From Staphylococcus simulans (GTDB taxonomy: Bacteria; Bacillota; Bacilli; Staphylococcales; Staphylococcaceae), in the NCBI RefSeq assembly GCF_003043455.1, contig NZ_PZGG01000004.1, forward strand, positions 1-64,000: a stretch of 64,000 nucleotides of DNA, written 5' to 3'. How positions within the stretch are numbered: the stretch's first letter is position 1; each line of letters starts with the position of its first letter. Positions 38,071 to 49,228 of the stretch are shown here, piece by piece. The notes below the pieces were generated by a model. That model worked only from the letters and a program-made list of their open reading frames with translations, searched no databases and was not told the origin of the DNA. Position numbers and translations under genes: made by a program.

Positions 38071-38181
38071 TTGACTTACCTAAACGATAGGTATAAGATG
38101 TTGTAATGCATTGAGAAACAATTAAAACTACAGGTATGAAAGGCTCACTCCATTGACTAGGGTGTGCTTAAATTTTATAAA
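38071..38181 (+). promoter_or_regulatory. Two tandem promoters upstream of nnrD
   Basis: TTGACT (38071-38076)-17 bp-TAAGAT (38094-38099), and TTGACT (38153-38158)-17 bp-TATAAA (38176-38181). Both are good sigma-A sites. The nearer one gives a leader of about 70 nt. Confidence 0.65.
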
Positions 38182-38255
38182 TAATCAATACATCGAAAAC
38201 CTAAAGCTCCATTGTATGAAGCTTAAGTGTAAAATGAATGGGTTATGGAGGGATT

Positions 38256-39083
38256 ATGGTGGAAATTTTAACAGATGTTACGATTCCAAAACGAAAAGAT
38301 GAGACACATAAAGGAGATTACGGCAGAATCTTATTAATTGGCGGAAACGCAAATTTAGGCGGCGCAATTATTATGGCTGCACGTGCATGTGTGTATAGCG
38401 GAAGCGGTTTGATTACAGTTGCGACACATCCGACGAATCATGCGGCTTTACATTCTCGCTGTCCTGAAGCAATGGTTGTCGACATTAATGATACGAAGAT
38501 GTTAACGAAACTAATCGAAACATCAGACAGTATTTTAATCGGCCCTGGACTTGGTCTAGACTTTAAAGGTAATAATGCGATGACATTCTTACTTCAAAAT
38601 ATCCAACCGCATCAGAACCTGATTATTGATGGTGATGCGATTACGATTATGAGTAAATTAAAAGTAGAAGTGCCTAAATGTCAAAATGTCGTGTTCACAC
38701 CGCACCAAATGGAATGGGAAAGATTAAGCGGCATTCCAATTGAAGAACAAACCTATGAACGTAACCGTGAAGTTGTAGATCAAATGCACTCTGCAGTGGT
38801 CTTAAAACAACATGGTACAGAAATCTATTTAAAAGATAATACGTATAAACTAGAAATCGGCACACCCGCTATGGCAACTGGCGGCATGGGTGATACATTA
38901 TCTGGTATTATCACAAGCTTTATCGGTCAGTTTGATGACTTTGATTACGCGGTTAAAACTGCGACATATGTGCATAGTTATATTGGTGAACACTTATCTA
39001 AAGAGATGTACGTAGTTCCACCATCTAACTTAATTGCGGAAATTCCATATGCGATGAAGCGTTTAGAAGAAAAAGAAGATTAA
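38256..39083 (+). CDS. nnrD: ADP-dependent NAD(P)H-hydrate dehydratase
   Basis: 275-aa ribokinase-like enzyme that repairs hydrated NAD(P)H (NAD(P)HX), using ADP. Family blocks: KGDYGRILLIGGNANLGGA, ILIGPGLG, VVFTPHQMEWERL and the catalytic GGMGDTLSGII near residue 212. The usual epimerase domain (NnrE) is not fused here. The start is ATG 38256 or the adjacent GTG 38259, both right after GGAGGG; an upstream ATG at 38238 lies before the ribosome binding site and is rejected. Confidence 0.9.
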   Translation: MVEILTDVTIPKRKDETHKGDYGRILLIGGNANLGGAIIMAARACVYSGSGLITVATHPTNHAALHSRCPEAMVVDINDTKMLTKLIETSDSILIGPGLGLDFKGNNAMTFLLQNIQPHQNLIIDGDAITIMSKLKVEVPKCQNVVFTPHQMEWERLSGIPIEEQTYERNREVVDQMHSAVVLKQHGTEIYLKDNTYKLEIGTPAMATGGMGDTLSGIITSFIGQFDDFDYAVKTATYVHSYIGEHLSKEMYVVPPSNLIAEIPYAMKRLEEKED

Positions 39084-39106
39084 ACTTAATCTATTAACAG
39101 TAATAA

Positions 39107-39150
39107 AAAAAAGCTTTCTGCTTAACCTAGTGGTTTTGCAGAAAGCTTTT
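39107..39150. terminator. Bidirectional terminator between nnrD and gyrA
   Basis: AAAAAGCTTTCTGC / GCAGAAAGCTTTT stem, 16-nt loop, A and T runs on both sides. Confidence 0.9.
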
Positions 39151-39170
39151 ACTTTATCTATTACTATCTA

Positions 39171-41858
39171 TTATTCTTCGTCGTTATCTTCATCATCTTC
39201 TGAATCTGCGTTTTTAATATCTTCGTTCACACGATCCATGAAGTCTTGTCTTAATTCTGTACGTTCACCGTCTTCTTCTACAGTTTCATCTAATACTTCT
39301 GTGTGAATTGTACGGTCATCATCTTCTGATTCTACGACTTCTTCACTAATTGTTGGTGTTGGTCCATTTTCACCTGGATTTGTTTCATCTTCAGAAGTAC
39401 CTTCTAATTCATCTTCTGGTTCTTCTTGAACTTTCGCTACAGTAGAAACAAATTGTTCATCGCTCAAGCGGATTAATCTTACCCCTTGTGCTGAACGTCC
39501 GTTTTGTGAAATGTCGCCGACATCGATACGGATAATCACACCATGATTTGTGACAATCATTAAGTCTTCTTCGCCTGTTACTGTTGTGATGCAGACGATA
39601 TCACCGTTTTTCTCAGTAATCGTAGCTGTTTTGATACCTTTACCGCCACGGTTAGATACACGGTATTCTTCAAGCGGTGTACGTTTACCGTAACCATTTT
39701 CAGTGACTACTAATACTTCATCTTCACTATCACCATTTGCGACCGCAAGTCCTACGACTTCGTCACCTTCACGTAAGGTAATACCTTTCACACCAGCTGC
39801 TGTACGGCCAAGCGGACGTAAGAGTGATTCTTTGAAGCGGATAAGTGACGCACGTGATGTACCAAGTAAGACATCTTTTGAGCCATCCGTAAGACGTACC
39901 GCTACTAATTCATCTTCATCTCTGAAGTTGATCGCAATCTTACCGTTTCTATTGATATGTGAGAAGTTGCTTAGAGATGAACGTTTCACAATACCATGTT
40001 TGGTTGCGAAGATTAAGAATGCATCTTCTTTCTCTAAGTCTTTTACCGCAATCATTGTGCTGATGACTTCATCATTTTCAAGTTCAATTGCGTTGATAAC
40101 TGGAATACCTTTAGACTGACGTGAGAGTTCCGGTACTTCATAACCTTTCAGTTTATAAACACGACCTTGGTTCGTAAAGAACAACACATGGTCATGCGTG
40201 CTCAACGAAACAATCTGACTCACGAAGTCTTCTTCTAATGTATTCATGCCTTGAACACCGCGACCGCCACGATTTTGTGCACGGTAGGTAGAAACAGGTA
40301 AACGTTTGATGTAGTTATTATGACTTAATGTAATCACAATTTGTTCTTCTGGAATTAAGTCTTCATCTTCGATTTGGTCTAAACCGCCAAGTTGAATTTC
40401 AGTACGACGTTCATCACCATAACGTTCTCTGACTTCGATTAATTCATCACGAACAAGTTGTAATAATTTTTCTTCGTCAGCAAGAATTGCTCTTAATTCT
40501 TCGATGTACGCAATCAAGTCGTTATATTCAGATTCAATTTTGTCTCTTTCTAAACCTGTTAAACGTCTTAAACGCATATCTAGAATAGCTTGTGCTTGAC
40601 GCTCAGACAATTTGAAACGTTCTTGTAAACGTTCCATTGCTACTTTATCTGTATCAGATTCACGGATTGTTGTGATGATTTCATCAATGTGGTCTAACGC
40701 AATACGTAGACCTTCTAAGATATGTGCACGGTCTTCAGCTTTTTTCAAGTTGTATTCAGTACGTCTGCGTACGACAACTTTTTGATGCTCTAAGTATTCG
40801 ACCAATGCTTCTTTTAAGTTAATTAATTTCGGTCTGCCATTGATTAAGGCAATCATGTTTACACCGAATGAAGTTTGTAATGGTGTTTGTTTGTATAAGT
40901 TATTTAGAATAACACTCGCATTCGCATCTTTACGGACATCAATTACAACACGTACGCCAGTACGTAAACTTGTTTCGTCACGTAAGTCTGTAATACCGTC
41001 GATTTTTTTGTCGCGTACTAATTCTGCGATTTTTTCAATCATACGTGCTTTGTTGACTTGGAATGGAATTTCAGTCACAACGATACGTTGACGACCGCCG
41101 CCACGTTCTTCAATTTCAGCACGTGCACGCATTTGAATAGATCCGCGTCCTGTTTCATAAGCACGACGGATACCGCTCTTACCTAAAATTAAACCAGCAG
41201 TCGGGAAGTCCGGCCCTGTAATATCTTCCATCAATTCTGCGATTGTGATATCAGGGTTATGACTTAAACTTAATACACCATTGATGACTTCTGTCATGTT
41301 GTGTGGTGGGATGTTTGTTGCCATACCTACTGCGATACCTGCAGCACCGTTTACTAAGAGGTTAGGGAAACGTGCCGGTAAGACTTCCGGCTCTCTTTCC
41401 GTACCGTCATAGTTATCGATAAAGTTGATTGTATCTTTATTGATATCTCTTAATAATTCAGTCGCAAGTTTTGTCATACGTGCTTCTGTATAACGCATTG
41501 CAGCTGCCCCATCGCCATCCATGGAACCGAAGTTACCTTGACCGTCTACAAGAGGATAACGATAGCTGAAATCCTGAGCCATACGTACCATGGCTTCATA
41601 GATAGATGAGTCACCGTGAGGGTGATATTTACCCATTACGTCACCTACGATACGTGCGGATTTCTTATACGGTTTATCAGGCGTCATCCCTTGTTCGTTC
41701 AACCCATACAAAATACGACGATGTACCGGTTTCAAACCATCTCTGACGTCTGGCAAAGCACGAGATACGATAACACTCATCGCATAGTCTAAGAACGATT
41801 CACGCATCTCGTTACTAATATTTCGTTCAATTATTCTTGATTCAGGATATTCAGCCAT
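39171..41858 (-). CDS. gyrA: DNA gyrase subunit A
   Basis: 895-aa type IIA topoisomerase subunit that breaks and rejoins DNA. The catalytic Tyr is in [10 protein letters not shown]. The quinolone region [12 protein letters not shown] keeps the susceptible-type Ser and Glu residues. The GyrA box is [13 protein letters not shown]; the beta-pinwheel follows, then a strongly acidic tail (residues ~810-895). The ATG at 41858 is 8 nt from GGAGG; the in-frame TTG at 41861 is too close. 61 nt after gyrB, same operon. Confidence 0.98.
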   Translation of the reverse strand: MAEYPESRIIERNISNEMRESFLDYAMSVIVSRALPDVRDGLKPVHRRILYGLNEQGMTPDKPYKKSARIVGDVMGKYHPHGDSSIYEAMVRMAQDFSYRYPLVDGQGNFGSMDGDGAAAMRYTEARMTKLATELLRDINKDTINFIDNYDGTEREPEVLPARFPNLLVNGAAGIAVGMATNIPPHNMTEVINGVLSLSHNPDITIAELMEDITGPDFPTAGLILGKSGIRRAYETGRGSIQMRARAEIEERGGGRQRIVVTEIPFQVNKARMIEKIAELVRDKKIDGITDLRDETSLRTGVRVVIDVRKDANASVILNNLYKQTPLQTSFGVNMIALINGRPKLINLKEALVEYLEHQKVVVRRRTEYNLKKAEDRAHILEGLRIALDHIDEIITTIRESDTDKVAMERLQERFKLSERQAQAILDMRLRRLTGLERDKIESEYNDLIAYIEELRAILADEEKLLQLVRDELIEVRERYGDERRTEIQLGGLDQIEDEDLIPEEQIVITLSHNNYIKRLPVSTYRAQNRGGRGVQGMNTLEEDFVSQIVSLSTHDHVLFFTNQGRVYKLKGYEVPELSRQSKGIPVINAIELENDEVISTMIAVKDLEKEDAFLIFATKHGIVKRSSLSNFSHINRNGKIAINFRDEDELVAVRLTDGSKDVLLGTSRASLIRFKESLLRPLGRTAAGVKGITLREGDEVVGLAVANGDSEDEVLVVTENGYGKRTPLEEYRVSNRGGKGIKTATITEKNGDIVCITTVTGEEDLMIVTNHGVIIRIDVGDISQNGRSAQGVRLIRLSDEQFVSTVAKVQEEPEDELEGTSEDETNPGENGPTPTISEEVVESEDDDRTIHTEVLDETVEEDGERTELRQDFMDRVNEDIKNADSEDDEDNDEE

Positions 41859-41919
41859 CAAGATTGCCTCCTTAAGTTATTAATTCCGTAGCTGTTTCGC
41901 TGATTCATAGCTTCCAAAA

Positions 41920-43854
41920 TTAGAAATCCAAGTTTGCGTAAACCGCATTTTCTTCGATGAATTGACGACGGTTCTCTACAACATCGCCCATTAACATTTC
42001 GAAAGTTAAATCCGCTTCAATCGCATCTTCTAATGTTACTTGCAGCATTGAACGATGCTCTGGATTCATTGTTGTTTCCCATAATTGATCTGCATCCATT
42101 TCACCTAAACCTTTATAACGGGCAATAGACCATTTCGGTGTCGGCTTCAATTCAGATTTCAATTTCTCTAATTCACGTTCGTTAAAGACATAGTACTTTT
42201 GTTTACCTTGTGTCAATTTGAATAAAGGCGGTTGTGCAATATATACATAGCCCGCTTCAATCAATGGACGCATGAAACGATAGAAGAATGTCAATAACAG
42301 TGTTCTGATATGCGCACCATCCACGTCAGCATCTGTCATGATGACGATTTTGTGATAACGTGCTTTCGAAATATCGAATTCTTCTCCGATACCGGTACCG
42401 AATGCAGTAATCATAGAACGGATTTCATTGTTATTTAAGATTCTGTCTAAACGTGATTTTTCAACGTTCAAGATTTTACCACGCAGCGGTAAAATCGCTT
42501 GTGTTCTTGAATCACGGCCAAGTTTTGTAGACCCCCCGGCAGAGTCACCTTCGACGATGAAGATTTCACTTTCTTCAGGGTTTTTACTTGAACAGTCAGC
42601 TAATTTACCAGGTAAACTTGAAACCTCTAACGCTGATTTTCTACGTGTCACTTCACGTGCTTTTTTAGCTGCGATACGTGCACGAGAAGCCATCATACCT
42701 TTTTCGACAATAATACGAGCAACTTGTGGATGTTCTAATAAGAATCGTTCCATATCCTCTGTGAAAAGTCTGTCTACGATTTGACGAACTTCAGAGTTAC
42801 CAAGTTTCGTTTTGGTTTGTCCTTCGAATTGAGGGTTACTGTGCTTAATTGAAACAACCGCTGTTAAACCTTCACGTGTATCTTCACCAGATAAACGCTC
42901 TTTATCATCTTTCATAATGCCTTGTTGGATACCATAGCTGTTCAATACACGTGTCAACGCACGTTTAAAGCCGTCTTCATGTGTACCGCCTTCGTAAGTA
43001 TGGATATTGTTGGCATAAGATAATAAGTTTGTTGAGAAACCGCTGTTGTATTGCAATGCAATTTCAACTTCCACGTCGTCTTTACGGTCATGTAAGTAAA
43101 CCGGCTCATCAAATAAAGGCTCTTTATTCTCGTTGATTAACTCAACGTAAGATTTAATACCGCCTTCATAGTGATATGAGTCTTCTTTTACTTCTTCACC
43201 GCGTTCATCACGTAAAGTAAGCTGAATACCTTTGTTTAGGAAAGCTAACTCACGAATACGTTTTTGAAGCAATTCATACTGATATGTTGTTGTTTCAGTA
43301 AAGATTTCAGGGTCAGCTTTAAAGCGAATTTCAGTTCCTGTATGCTCTGTTTCGCCAACCACTTTCAAATCATATTGTGGAACCCCGCGTTTATACGCTT
43401 GGTTATAAATTTTATTATTACGGTGTACAAACACTTCTAATGTTTCAGAAAGTGCGTTAACAACTGAAGAACCTACACCATGCAGACCGCCTGATACTTT
43501 GTATCCGCCACCGCCGAATTTACCACCGGCGTGTAGTACAGTTAAGATAACCTCAACTGCAGGACGACCCATTTTTTCTTGAATATCAACTGGAATACCA
43601 CGGCCGTTATCTGTTACACGAATCCAGTTATCTTTCTCGATAATGACTTCGATTTTATCAGCATAGCCAGCTAATGCTTCGTCAATACTATTATCTACAA
43701 TTTCCCATACAAGATGGTGCAGACCTCTTTCTGAAGTCGATCCGATATACATACCTGGACGTTTACGAACGGCTTCAAGTCCTTCTAATACCTGTATTTG
43801 TCCAGCACCATAATCTTCCGTGTTGTTCACATCTGACAATGCTTCCACCTTCAC
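41920..43854 (-). CDS. gyrB: DNA gyrase subunit B
   Basis: 644-aa ATPase subunit of gyrase. GHKL ATP site ([35 protein letters not shown]) and TOPRIM metal residues ([19 protein letters not shown]). Family length. The start is taken as GTG 43854, 6 nt after the recF stop. The in-frame TTG six codons in, behind AAGGTGG, is a possible alternative; S. aureus GyrB also begins just before ALSDVNN. Confidence 0.97.
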   Translation of the reverse strand: MKVEALSDVNNTEDYGAGQIQVLEGLEAVRKRPGMYIGSTSERGLHHLVWEIVDNSIDEALAGYADKIEVIIEKDNWIRVTDNGRGIPVDIQEKMGRPAVEVILTVLHAGGKFGGGGYKVSGGLHGVGSSVVNALSETLEVFVHRNNKIYNQAYKRGVPQYDLKVVGETEHTGTEIRFKADPEIFTETTTYQYELLQKRIRELAFLNKGIQLTLRDERGEEVKEDSYHYEGGIKSYVELINENKEPLFDEPVYLHDRKDDVEVEIALQYNSGFSTNLLSYANNIHTYEGGTHEDGFKRALTRVLNSYGIQQGIMKDDKERLSGEDTREGLTAVVSIKHSNPQFEGQTKTKLGNSEVRQIVDRLFTEDMERFLLEHPQVARIIVEKGMMASRARIAAKKAREVTRRKSALEVSSLPGKLADCSSKNPEESEIFIVEGDSAGGSTKLGRDSRTQAILPLRGKILNVEKSRLDRILNNNEIRSMITAFGTGIGEEFDISKARYHKIVIMTDADVDGAHIRTLLLTFFYRFMRPLIEAGYVYIAQPPLFKLTQGKQKYYVFNERELEKLKSELKPTPKWSIARYKGLGEMDADQLWETTMNPEHRSMLQVTLEDAIEADLTFEMLMGDVVENRRQFIEENAVYANLDF

Positions 43855-43860
43855 TTTCTA

Positions 43861-44973
43861 TCACTTGATAATTTCACCTTGATTGATTCGGTAAAGTTTT
43901 GCATGTTTCATAATTTCATGATCAATACCTTCTACAGACGTTGTAGTCACAAATGTCTGCACCTTATCTTGAATTGTACTCAGCAGGTGAGTCTGACGAG
44001 AGTCATCTAATTCACTCAGCACGTCATCAAGCAATAAGATAGGGTATTCGCCGACTTCTTTGTTAATCAGTTCAATCTCAGCCAGCTTAATTGATAATGC
44101 AGATGTCCGCTGTTGACCTTGTGAGCCATAAGTCTGAGCATCCATCCCATTAACGTTAAAACCTAAATCATCACGGTGTGGACCATAAAGTGCCACGCCG
44201 CGTTCTATCTCTCTGTCCATATTGTCAGCCATCAATTGCTGCACTTCTTCAAACAAAGCCGCTTCATCCTCAGTATCAGACAGTTTCAAGCTTGGACGAT
44301 ATTTAACCTCTAAACTTTCTCTGTTATCTGTAATACTGGCATGAATCGGTTGTGCAAGCACTTCTAATTCCTCGATAAAGTGCGCACGCTTCAAAGTGAC
44401 TTTAAGCGCATATTCCGCAAATTGCTGATTTAATACCTCAAGCATTGTGCGGTCTGTTTTCTGCTTAATCTGAAGCTGTTTTAAGTAATTGTTCTTTTGT
44501 TTCAAAATCCGTTGATATTGAGACAAATCATTCAGGTAAACCGCAGACATCTGACCCAGCTCCATATCAATAAAGCGACGTCTGACTTGCGGTGACCCTT
44601 TGACAATATTCAGGTCCTCTGGGGCAAAAAGAACAACATTCAAGTGTCCGATATATTGTGTCAGACGATGTTGTTCTAAATGATTTACTTTAACCTTTTT
44701 GCCTTTTTTAGTTATAAACATGGTTAATGGCATCTTCCCATGTCTGTAACTCAGCTCACCTTCTATTTTAGCATACTCAGCCCCAAAGCGTATGAGCTCT
44801 TTATCATTTGAAGTCCGATGGCTTTTTGCTAATGCAAGTGTGTAAATGGATTCTAATAAATTAGTTTTGCCTTGCGCATTTTCACCAATCAAAATATTCA
44901 CATCTGGATGGCAATCCAATGCGACTTCTTCATAATTGCGATAATTTTCAAGTTGGAGTGCATTTAATTTCAT
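43861..44973 (-). CDS. recF: DNA replication and repair protein RecF
   Basis: 370-aa SMC-like ATPase that helps load RecA at single-strand gaps. Walker [10 protein letters not shown] (~res 30-38), signature [13 protein letters not shown], Walker [12 protein letters not shown]. It overlaps the yaaA stop by 4 nt, so the genes are coupled. Confidence 0.97.
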   Translation of the reverse strand: MKLNALQLENYRNYEEVALDCHPDVNILIGENAQGKTNLLESIYTLALAKSHRTSNDKELIRFGAEYAKIEGELSYRHGKMPLTMFITKKGKKVKVNHLEQHRLTQYIGHLNVVLFAPEDLNIVKGSPQVRRRFIDMELGQMSAVYLNDLSQYQRILKQKNNYLKQLQIKQKTDRTMLEVLNQQFAEYALKVTLKRAHFIEELEVLAQPIHASITDNRESLEVKYRPSLKLSDTEDEAALFEEVQQLMADNMDREIERGVALYGPHRDDLGFNVNGMDAQTYGSQGQQRTSALSIKLAEIELINKEVGEYPILLLDDVLSELDDSRQTHLLSTIQDKVQTFVTTTSVEGIDHEIMKHAKLYRINQGEIIK

Positions 44974-45197
44974 TGGTCACCTTGATGAGCAATTACAAAA
45001 GAACCCACTTCAGGAATTTCAATTTGATCGCCATCTTCGAGTTTTTTGCCACGACGTGTTTCACGTTCACCGTTTAAGAAAACTTCGAAATCTTTTAAAA
45101 ACCATTTTGCCTGTCCACCTGATTCAATAATGCCTTCAGTTTTCAGGAATTGTCCTAAAGTAATGTCACCTTCAACCATGATTTTTTCAGTCAACAC
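44970..45197 (-). CDS. yaaA: S4-domain RNA-binding protein YaaA
   Basis: About 75 aa with an S4-type RNA-binding fold ([37 protein letters not shown]). Related YaaA proteins associate with the ribosome. GGAG at 45203-45206 lies 5 nt before GTG 45197, which I choose; TTG 45194 also fits, and GTG 45203 has no room for a ribosome binding site. It is between dnaN and recF, as in all Bacillales. A perfect TATAAT (45236-45231 on the minus strand) is the likely -10 for the yaaA-recF-gyrBA transcript. Confidence 0.9.
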   Translation of the reverse strand: MLTEKIMVEGDITLGQFLKTEGIIESGGQAKWFLKDFEVFLNGERETRRGKKLEDGDQIEIPEVGSFVIAHQGDQ

Positions 45198-45356
45198 ACT
45201 CACTCCATTTCTTTATAAGGTCATTAATATATTATACCTTTTTTCGTAATAAATTTCATGTATGAACGGTTGAAATCTAGCGTTTTCTCATCATTTTTTC
45301 ACGTTAACCTCATAATTTGATTTTTTTAGCGTCTTTAATTCTCATTTTTCGCATTT

Positions 45357-45537
45357 TAAAAGGTGACATTGAACATTTAAAGCTCATCGATATTTTTATC
45401 CTAAATAATTTTAAAGTGCATTCAGCGACATCTGAGACACTTTAAAATGAATTCCACGTTGTTATTTTGGATCTGTCATAAAAAAACGGAAACCCTTCAA
45501 GAGGATTTCCGTTTTTTAAAGTGAATGTCACCTTTTA
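45357..45537. repeat. Nested inverted repeats between dnaN and yaaA
   Basis: TAAAAGGTGACATT (45357-45370) and AATGTCACCTTTTA (45524-45537) are perfect 14-bp inverted arms 153 nt apart. Inside lie a perfect 11-bp hairpin ATTTTAAAGTG / CACTTTAAAAT (45408-45448) and the dnaN terminator (45481-45517). Confidence 0.75.
45481..45517 (-). terminator. Terminator of dnaA-dnaN
   Basis: AAAAAACGGAAA / TTTCCGTTTTTT stem, 13-nt loop, T run on the minus strand, 30 nt past the dnaN stop. Confidence 0.88.
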
Positions 45538-45546
45538 TTTTTGAGA

Positions 45547-46683
45547 TTAATACGTTCTGATTGGCAAGATTAATTGCACAACTGAATCGTCATCTTTTGG
45601 TTTTAAAGTGAATGGTTTCATCGTACCGAAGAATTCTACTTCAACTTCGTCATTATCGATTGCTTTTAAAGCATCCATCATGTACTTAGAGTTGAATGAA
45701 ATTTTCAAGCTGCTGCCTTCCACACTATTTGCGTCTACATCTTCTTTTACCGTACCAATTTCTGGTGATGTAGAAGAAAGCTCAACTTCTTGATTGCCAG
45801 TGCTTAATTTGATGACGTTATTACCGCCTTCACGTGCAAGCAATGACGCACGATCAATCGCGTGATAGAAATCACTGTTGCTCATTTCAATTTTTGTTTC
45901 GTAGTTCTCTGGGAATAAACGAGACGTATCTGGATAATGTCCTTCAAGTAATCTTGAAATGAAATTGATGTTGCCGACTTTAAATAACACTTGGTTAGAT
46001 GCAAAGAAGATATTGATGTCATCTTCTGAATCAGTGACAATTTTATTGAGTTCAGCTAAAGCTTTACCTGGAATGATGACATTTTTATTTTCAATGTCTT
46101 CGTCTTCTAGTTTTAATTTACGAACTGCTAAACGGTGTGAGTCAGTGGCAGTGCATATTAATTCATTATCTTGAATCAACCAGTTCACACCAGTTAAAAC
46201 TGGCCGTGTTTCTGAGGTGGACACTGCGAAGTTTGTTTGTGCGATTACGTTTTTAAGTACTTTGATTGGTAATTGAATTGCGTCATCTTGAGAAACTTGA
46301 GGTAATAAAGGATATTGATCTGGGTCTAAACCGCTCAAGTTGAACTCTGAGTGACCTGAAGTAATCAATGTTTGGAATTGCTCATTTGTTGATAACTTCA
46401 CATCTTTGCCTGGTAATTTTTTAATAATGTCTACAAAGAAACGACCAGGAAGTACAACGGATCCTGTTTCAGCAATCGTTACAATCTCTTCTCCGTCAAC
46501 TTCTTTAGGGATTGAAATTTCAATTGAAATCTCTGAATCTGAACCTGTTAAAATAATGCCTTCTTCTTTAGCATCAATCTTGATACCAGTTAAGATTGGC
46601 AATGTTGTTCTTGGTGAAATGGCTTTTAGTGTGTCATTTAATTGATTTATGAAATAGTCTCTTTTAATAGTGAATTCCATCAT
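45547..46683 (-). CDS. dnaN: DNA polymerase III sliding clamp (beta)
   Basis: 378-aa clamp of three repeated domains that forms the ring holding the polymerase on DNA. Highly similar to the S. aureus protein through ETRPVLTGVNWL, GKALAELNK, LLAREGGNNVIKLS and the C-terminal LPIRTY. The start MMEFTIKRDYF matches. It lies downstream of dnaA across the DnaA-box/DUE half of oriC. Confidence 0.98.
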   Translation of the reverse strand: MMEFTIKRDYFINQLNDTLKAISPRTTLPILTGIKIDAKEEGIILTGSDSEISIEISIPKEVDGEEIVTIAETGSVVLPGRFFVDIIKKLPGKDVKLSTNEQFQTLITSGHSEFNLSGLDPDQYPLLPQVSQDDAIQLPIKVLKNVIAQTNFAVSTSETRPVLTGVNWLIQDNELICTATDSHRLAVRKLKLEDEDIENKNVIIPGKALAELNKIVTDSEDDINIFFASNQVLFKVGNINFISRLLEGHYPDTSRLFPENYETKIEMSNSDFYHAIDRASLLAREGGNNVIKLSTGNQEVELSSTSPEIGTVKEDVDANSVEGSSLKISFNSKYMMDALKAIDNDEVEVEFFGTMKPFTLKPKDDDSVVQLILPIRTY

Positions 46684-46699
46684 AAATTTTAAACTCCTT

Positions 46700-46860
46700 C
46701 CAGTCGTTTATAAATTAATTATATAGGTTTTAAAACCGTAGTAATAGTAGTAGGGGCTGTGGATAAGTGGATAACCGAGCTAAAACCTTGGCACGTAAAG
46801 TTATGCACATGTGGATAAACTGTGTATGGTGTGTACAACTTTTGCACATTGTCCACAATG
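46700..46860. other. oriC: oriC, dnaA-dnaN side: unwinding element with DnaA-trios and boxes
   Basis: Left to right: AT-rich stretch 46708-46736; five trinucleotides TAG TAA TAG TAG TAG (46739-46753), which match DnaA-trios; a short GC-rich spacer GGGGC; then DnaA boxes TGTGGATAA (46758-46766) and AGTGGATAA (46766-46774). Further boxes: TTATGCACA (46801), TGTGGATAA (46810) and TTGTCCACA (46849). This is the basal unwinding layout known from B. subtilis: boxes, GC-rich spacer, trios, AT-rich DUE. Confidence 0.88.
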
Positions 46861-46940
46861 ACGATTTTCGCTGCTGTATTATAACAGCTTCGATTTCTCA
46901 CTTATTTTTACCCGAATTGCTAGTAAAATTGTTTAAATGT

Positions 46941-48305
46941 TTACTGATTTCGAATTTCTTTCTCCAAATTTTCCACTTCTTGTTTGAAAATCGGATCTTT
47001 TTCCATATCTACCCGAATTGTTCTATGAGCATGAATCACAGTTGTATGATCACGTCCTCCGAACTCTTCTCCGATTTTAGGAAGGGAGAAATCTGTAAGT
47101 TCGCGTGATAGATACATCGCGATTTGACGCGGATAGGCAATGGATTTTGTACGTTTTTTCGCAATGAAATCTTCTTGGCGCACATTGTAATATTGACCGA
47201 CTACTTTTTGAATATCTTGGATTGTGATTTTCTTAGATTTCGGTGTTTGAATAATATCTTTAAGTGCTTCAGCAGTCAGTTCAGTCGTGATGGGTTCGCC
47301 TTGTAATCTGGAATAGGCGATGACGCGAGTTAATGCACCTTCTAATTCACGAATGTTCGACTGAATTTGATTTGCGATATAGGTTAAAGATTCTAATGGA
47401 ATATCCACATCTTCTTCCTCTAATTTTTTCTGCAGAATCGCCATTCTTGTTTCATAATCAGGCGGTGTGATATCAACGATTAAGCCCCATTCGAAGCGTG
47501 AACGCAGACGATCTTCTAATTTTGAAATTTCTTTTGGTGGTCGGTCACTTGAAATCACAATTTGTTTTTCTGCTTGGTGTAAGTCATTGAAAGTATGGAA
47601 GAATTCTTCTTGTGTTTGTTCTTTGTTTTGAATGAACTGGATATCATCAATCAATAGAACATCAATGTTTCTGTATTTTTCACGGAATTGTTCCGTTTCG
47701 TTATCACGAATAGATTTGATGAATTCATTCGTGAATTTTTCACTTGATGTGTAGATGACTTTAGCATCTTTATTATTTTGTAGAACATAATGACCGATGG
47801 CATGCATCAAGTGGGTTTTGCCTAAACCTACGCCTCCGTAGATGAAGAGCGGGTTGTAAGCTTTTGCGGGTGCTTCCGCGACTGCAAGACTTGCAGCATG
47901 GGGGAAGCGGTTCCCAGGTCCGATAACAAAAGTTTCGAATGTGTTATGTGCGTTAAACTGATCTTCGCTGCTGCTTAGGAAACCGGGAGTTTCCGTTTCT
48001 TTTTCTGGTTGTTTGTCTTTTTGATCATCTTTAAGTTTTTTATCAGCTGTTAAATCGCTTTGAATGACAAAACGAGGTTTAAGCGGCGTTCCAATCGCTT
48101 TTTCAAACAAATTTTCTACAATATCCATGTATTGCTTCTTTAGAAAATTTTGAATGAAGTTATCTTCGACTAAAATAATCGCTTCGGATTTTTCGATGTC
48201 GATCAGCTTTGTTTTTGGAGGCTCAAACCAAGTTGAGTAACTGACTTCTGCCAATTCGCTTTTAGCTAATTCAAGAACTTTTTCCCAAATTTCTTCTTTT
48301 GACAT
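46941..48305 (-). CDS. dnaA: Chromosomal replication initiator DnaA
   Basis: 454-aa AAA+ initiator. Domain I ~1-80, flexible domain II ~85-120, AAA+ domain III with Walker [12 protein letters not shown] and Walker B LLIDDIQF, and DNA-binding domain IV with the signature [11 protein letters not shown]. The ATG at 48305 follows GATGGAG and gives the [10 protein letters not shown] start; upstream in-frame codons are rejected. Domains III-IV closely follow other staphylococci, but domain I after residue ~22 ([20 protein letters not shown]) reads differently from the S. aureus and S. epidermidis sequences I recall. Transcribed away from the box cluster at 48,338-48,641. Confidence 0.98.
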   Translation of the reverse strand: MSKEEIWEKVLELAKSELAEVSYSTWFEPPKTKLIDIEKSEAIILVEDNFIQNFLKKQYMDIVENLFEKAIGTPLKPRFVIQSDLTADKKLKDDQKDKQPEKETETPGFLSSSEDQFNAHNTFETFVIGPGNRFPHAASLAVAEAPAKAYNPLFIYGGVGLGKTHLMHAIGHYVLQNNKDAKVIYTSSEKFTNEFIKSIRDNETEQFREKYRNIDVLLIDDIQFIQNKEQTQEEFFHTFNDLHQAEKQIVISSDRPPKEISKLEDRLRSRFEWGLIVDITPPDYETRMAILQKKLEEEDVDIPLESLTYIANQIQSNIRELEGALTRVIAYSRLQGEPITTELTAEALKDIIQTPKSKKITIQDIQKVVGQYYNVRQEDFIAKKRTKSIAYPRQIAMYLSRELTDFSLPKIGEEFGGRDHTTVIHAHRTIRVDMEKDPIFKQEVENLEKEIRNQ

Positions 48306-48337
48306 ATAAACTCCATCTTTCTTTAAAATTTTTTGAC

Positions 48338-48641
48338 TTATACACAAAATCACACCCCGTGGATAACTTTCCACACAGGCTGTTAATAATTATCCACAAG
48401 TTAATCACAATCGGTGGATAACTTTATTTGATTTTGTGTTATACACAGAAAAAATGTTGATAATTGTAAGTTGTAAACCGTTTATTTATCAAACCTTACA
48501 AGACTTATCCACACAATTATACTTATTAACAAATCTACCTGTCAAACTCTTGTGGATATGTGGTTTTTATGTGCAAACGTCTGTGTATAGTAACATAATT
48601 ATCCACAGAATGTCACTGTTCATCTGTGAATAAGTGGATAA
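48338..48641. other. oriC: oriC, upstream of dnaA: DnaA-box cluster
   Basis: Three perfect boxes (TTATCCACA at 48390, 48505, 48599) and at least seven one-mismatch boxes (48338, 48358, 48413, 48439, 48551, 48625, 48633) in 300 bases between the divergent dnaA and rpmH. This corresponds to the incA/incB part of a bipartite Firmicute oriC, and the dnaA promoter must lie in it. Confidence 0.9.
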
Positions 48642-48671
48642 CTTTTTGGATATATCTCCCTTAAAATGTAC

Positions 48672-48948
48672 TTGCTTTATAAGGTTGAATTTGTTATATT
48701 TTAGTAGTTGCTTGAATTATGACTAAGATATTGATAATTGAACTAAGTAAGGTAAGCCTTTTGATATAGATGCTTAACCTTTCGCAGACACCGTAGAAAT
48801 ACTTCGGTGATACTTGGTAGAAGGCTGTAATATCTCGGTTATATTAGATGAGGCTGTAGATGCAGATCTTTTCCAAGACTCTCATCACATTTGTTAGATG
48901 AGAAAGCGACTATAAATGAAGATAGATTCGATATGGAGGTGTTTTTAC
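48672..48948 (+). promoter_or_regulatory. rpmH promoter and structured leader
   Basis: TTGCTT (48672-48677), 17 bp, TATATT (48695-48700) is a good promoter. The resulting leader of about 240 nt contains CACCG/CGGTG (48788-48812 area) and CTCATC/GATGAG (about 48880-48902) hairpins and ends in GGAGGTG before rpmH. Whether the leader regulates rpmH is not known. Confidence 0.55.
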
Positions 48949-49086
48949 ATGGTAAAACGTACTTATCAACCAAATAAACGTAAACACAGTAAAGTTCATG
49001 GTTTCAGAAAACGCATGAGCACTAAAAATGGCCGTAAAGTATTAGCGCGTCGTCGTCGCAAAGGCCGTAAAGTTTTATCAGCATAA
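48949..49086 (+). CDS. rpmH: 50S ribosomal protein bL34
   Basis: 45-aa strongly basic ribosomal protein, starting [20 protein letters not shown] and ending GRKVLSA. Same length as in S. aureus. GGAGGTG lies 8 nt before the ATG. The conserved marker on the other side of oriC from dnaA, followed by a terminator and then rnpA. Confidence 0.98.
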
Positions 49087-49116
49087 GATCACTGACCTAT
49101 CAGTGGTCTTTTTTTT
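49087..49116 (+). terminator. Terminator or attenuator after rpmH
   Basis: GATCACTGA / TCAGTGGTC stem with a 4-nt loop and eight T residues immediately after the rpmH stop. It would reduce read-through into rnpA. Confidence 0.9.
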
Positions 49117-49228
49117 GCTTTCATGCAGGTAAAAAAGATACACGGGTTGGAAAATACAGTTCTGATTCTTTACACTAGAACGTAATGATAGGGTAGGGGA
49201 GCAGCAAGAATAGAAAAATAAGTGAGTG

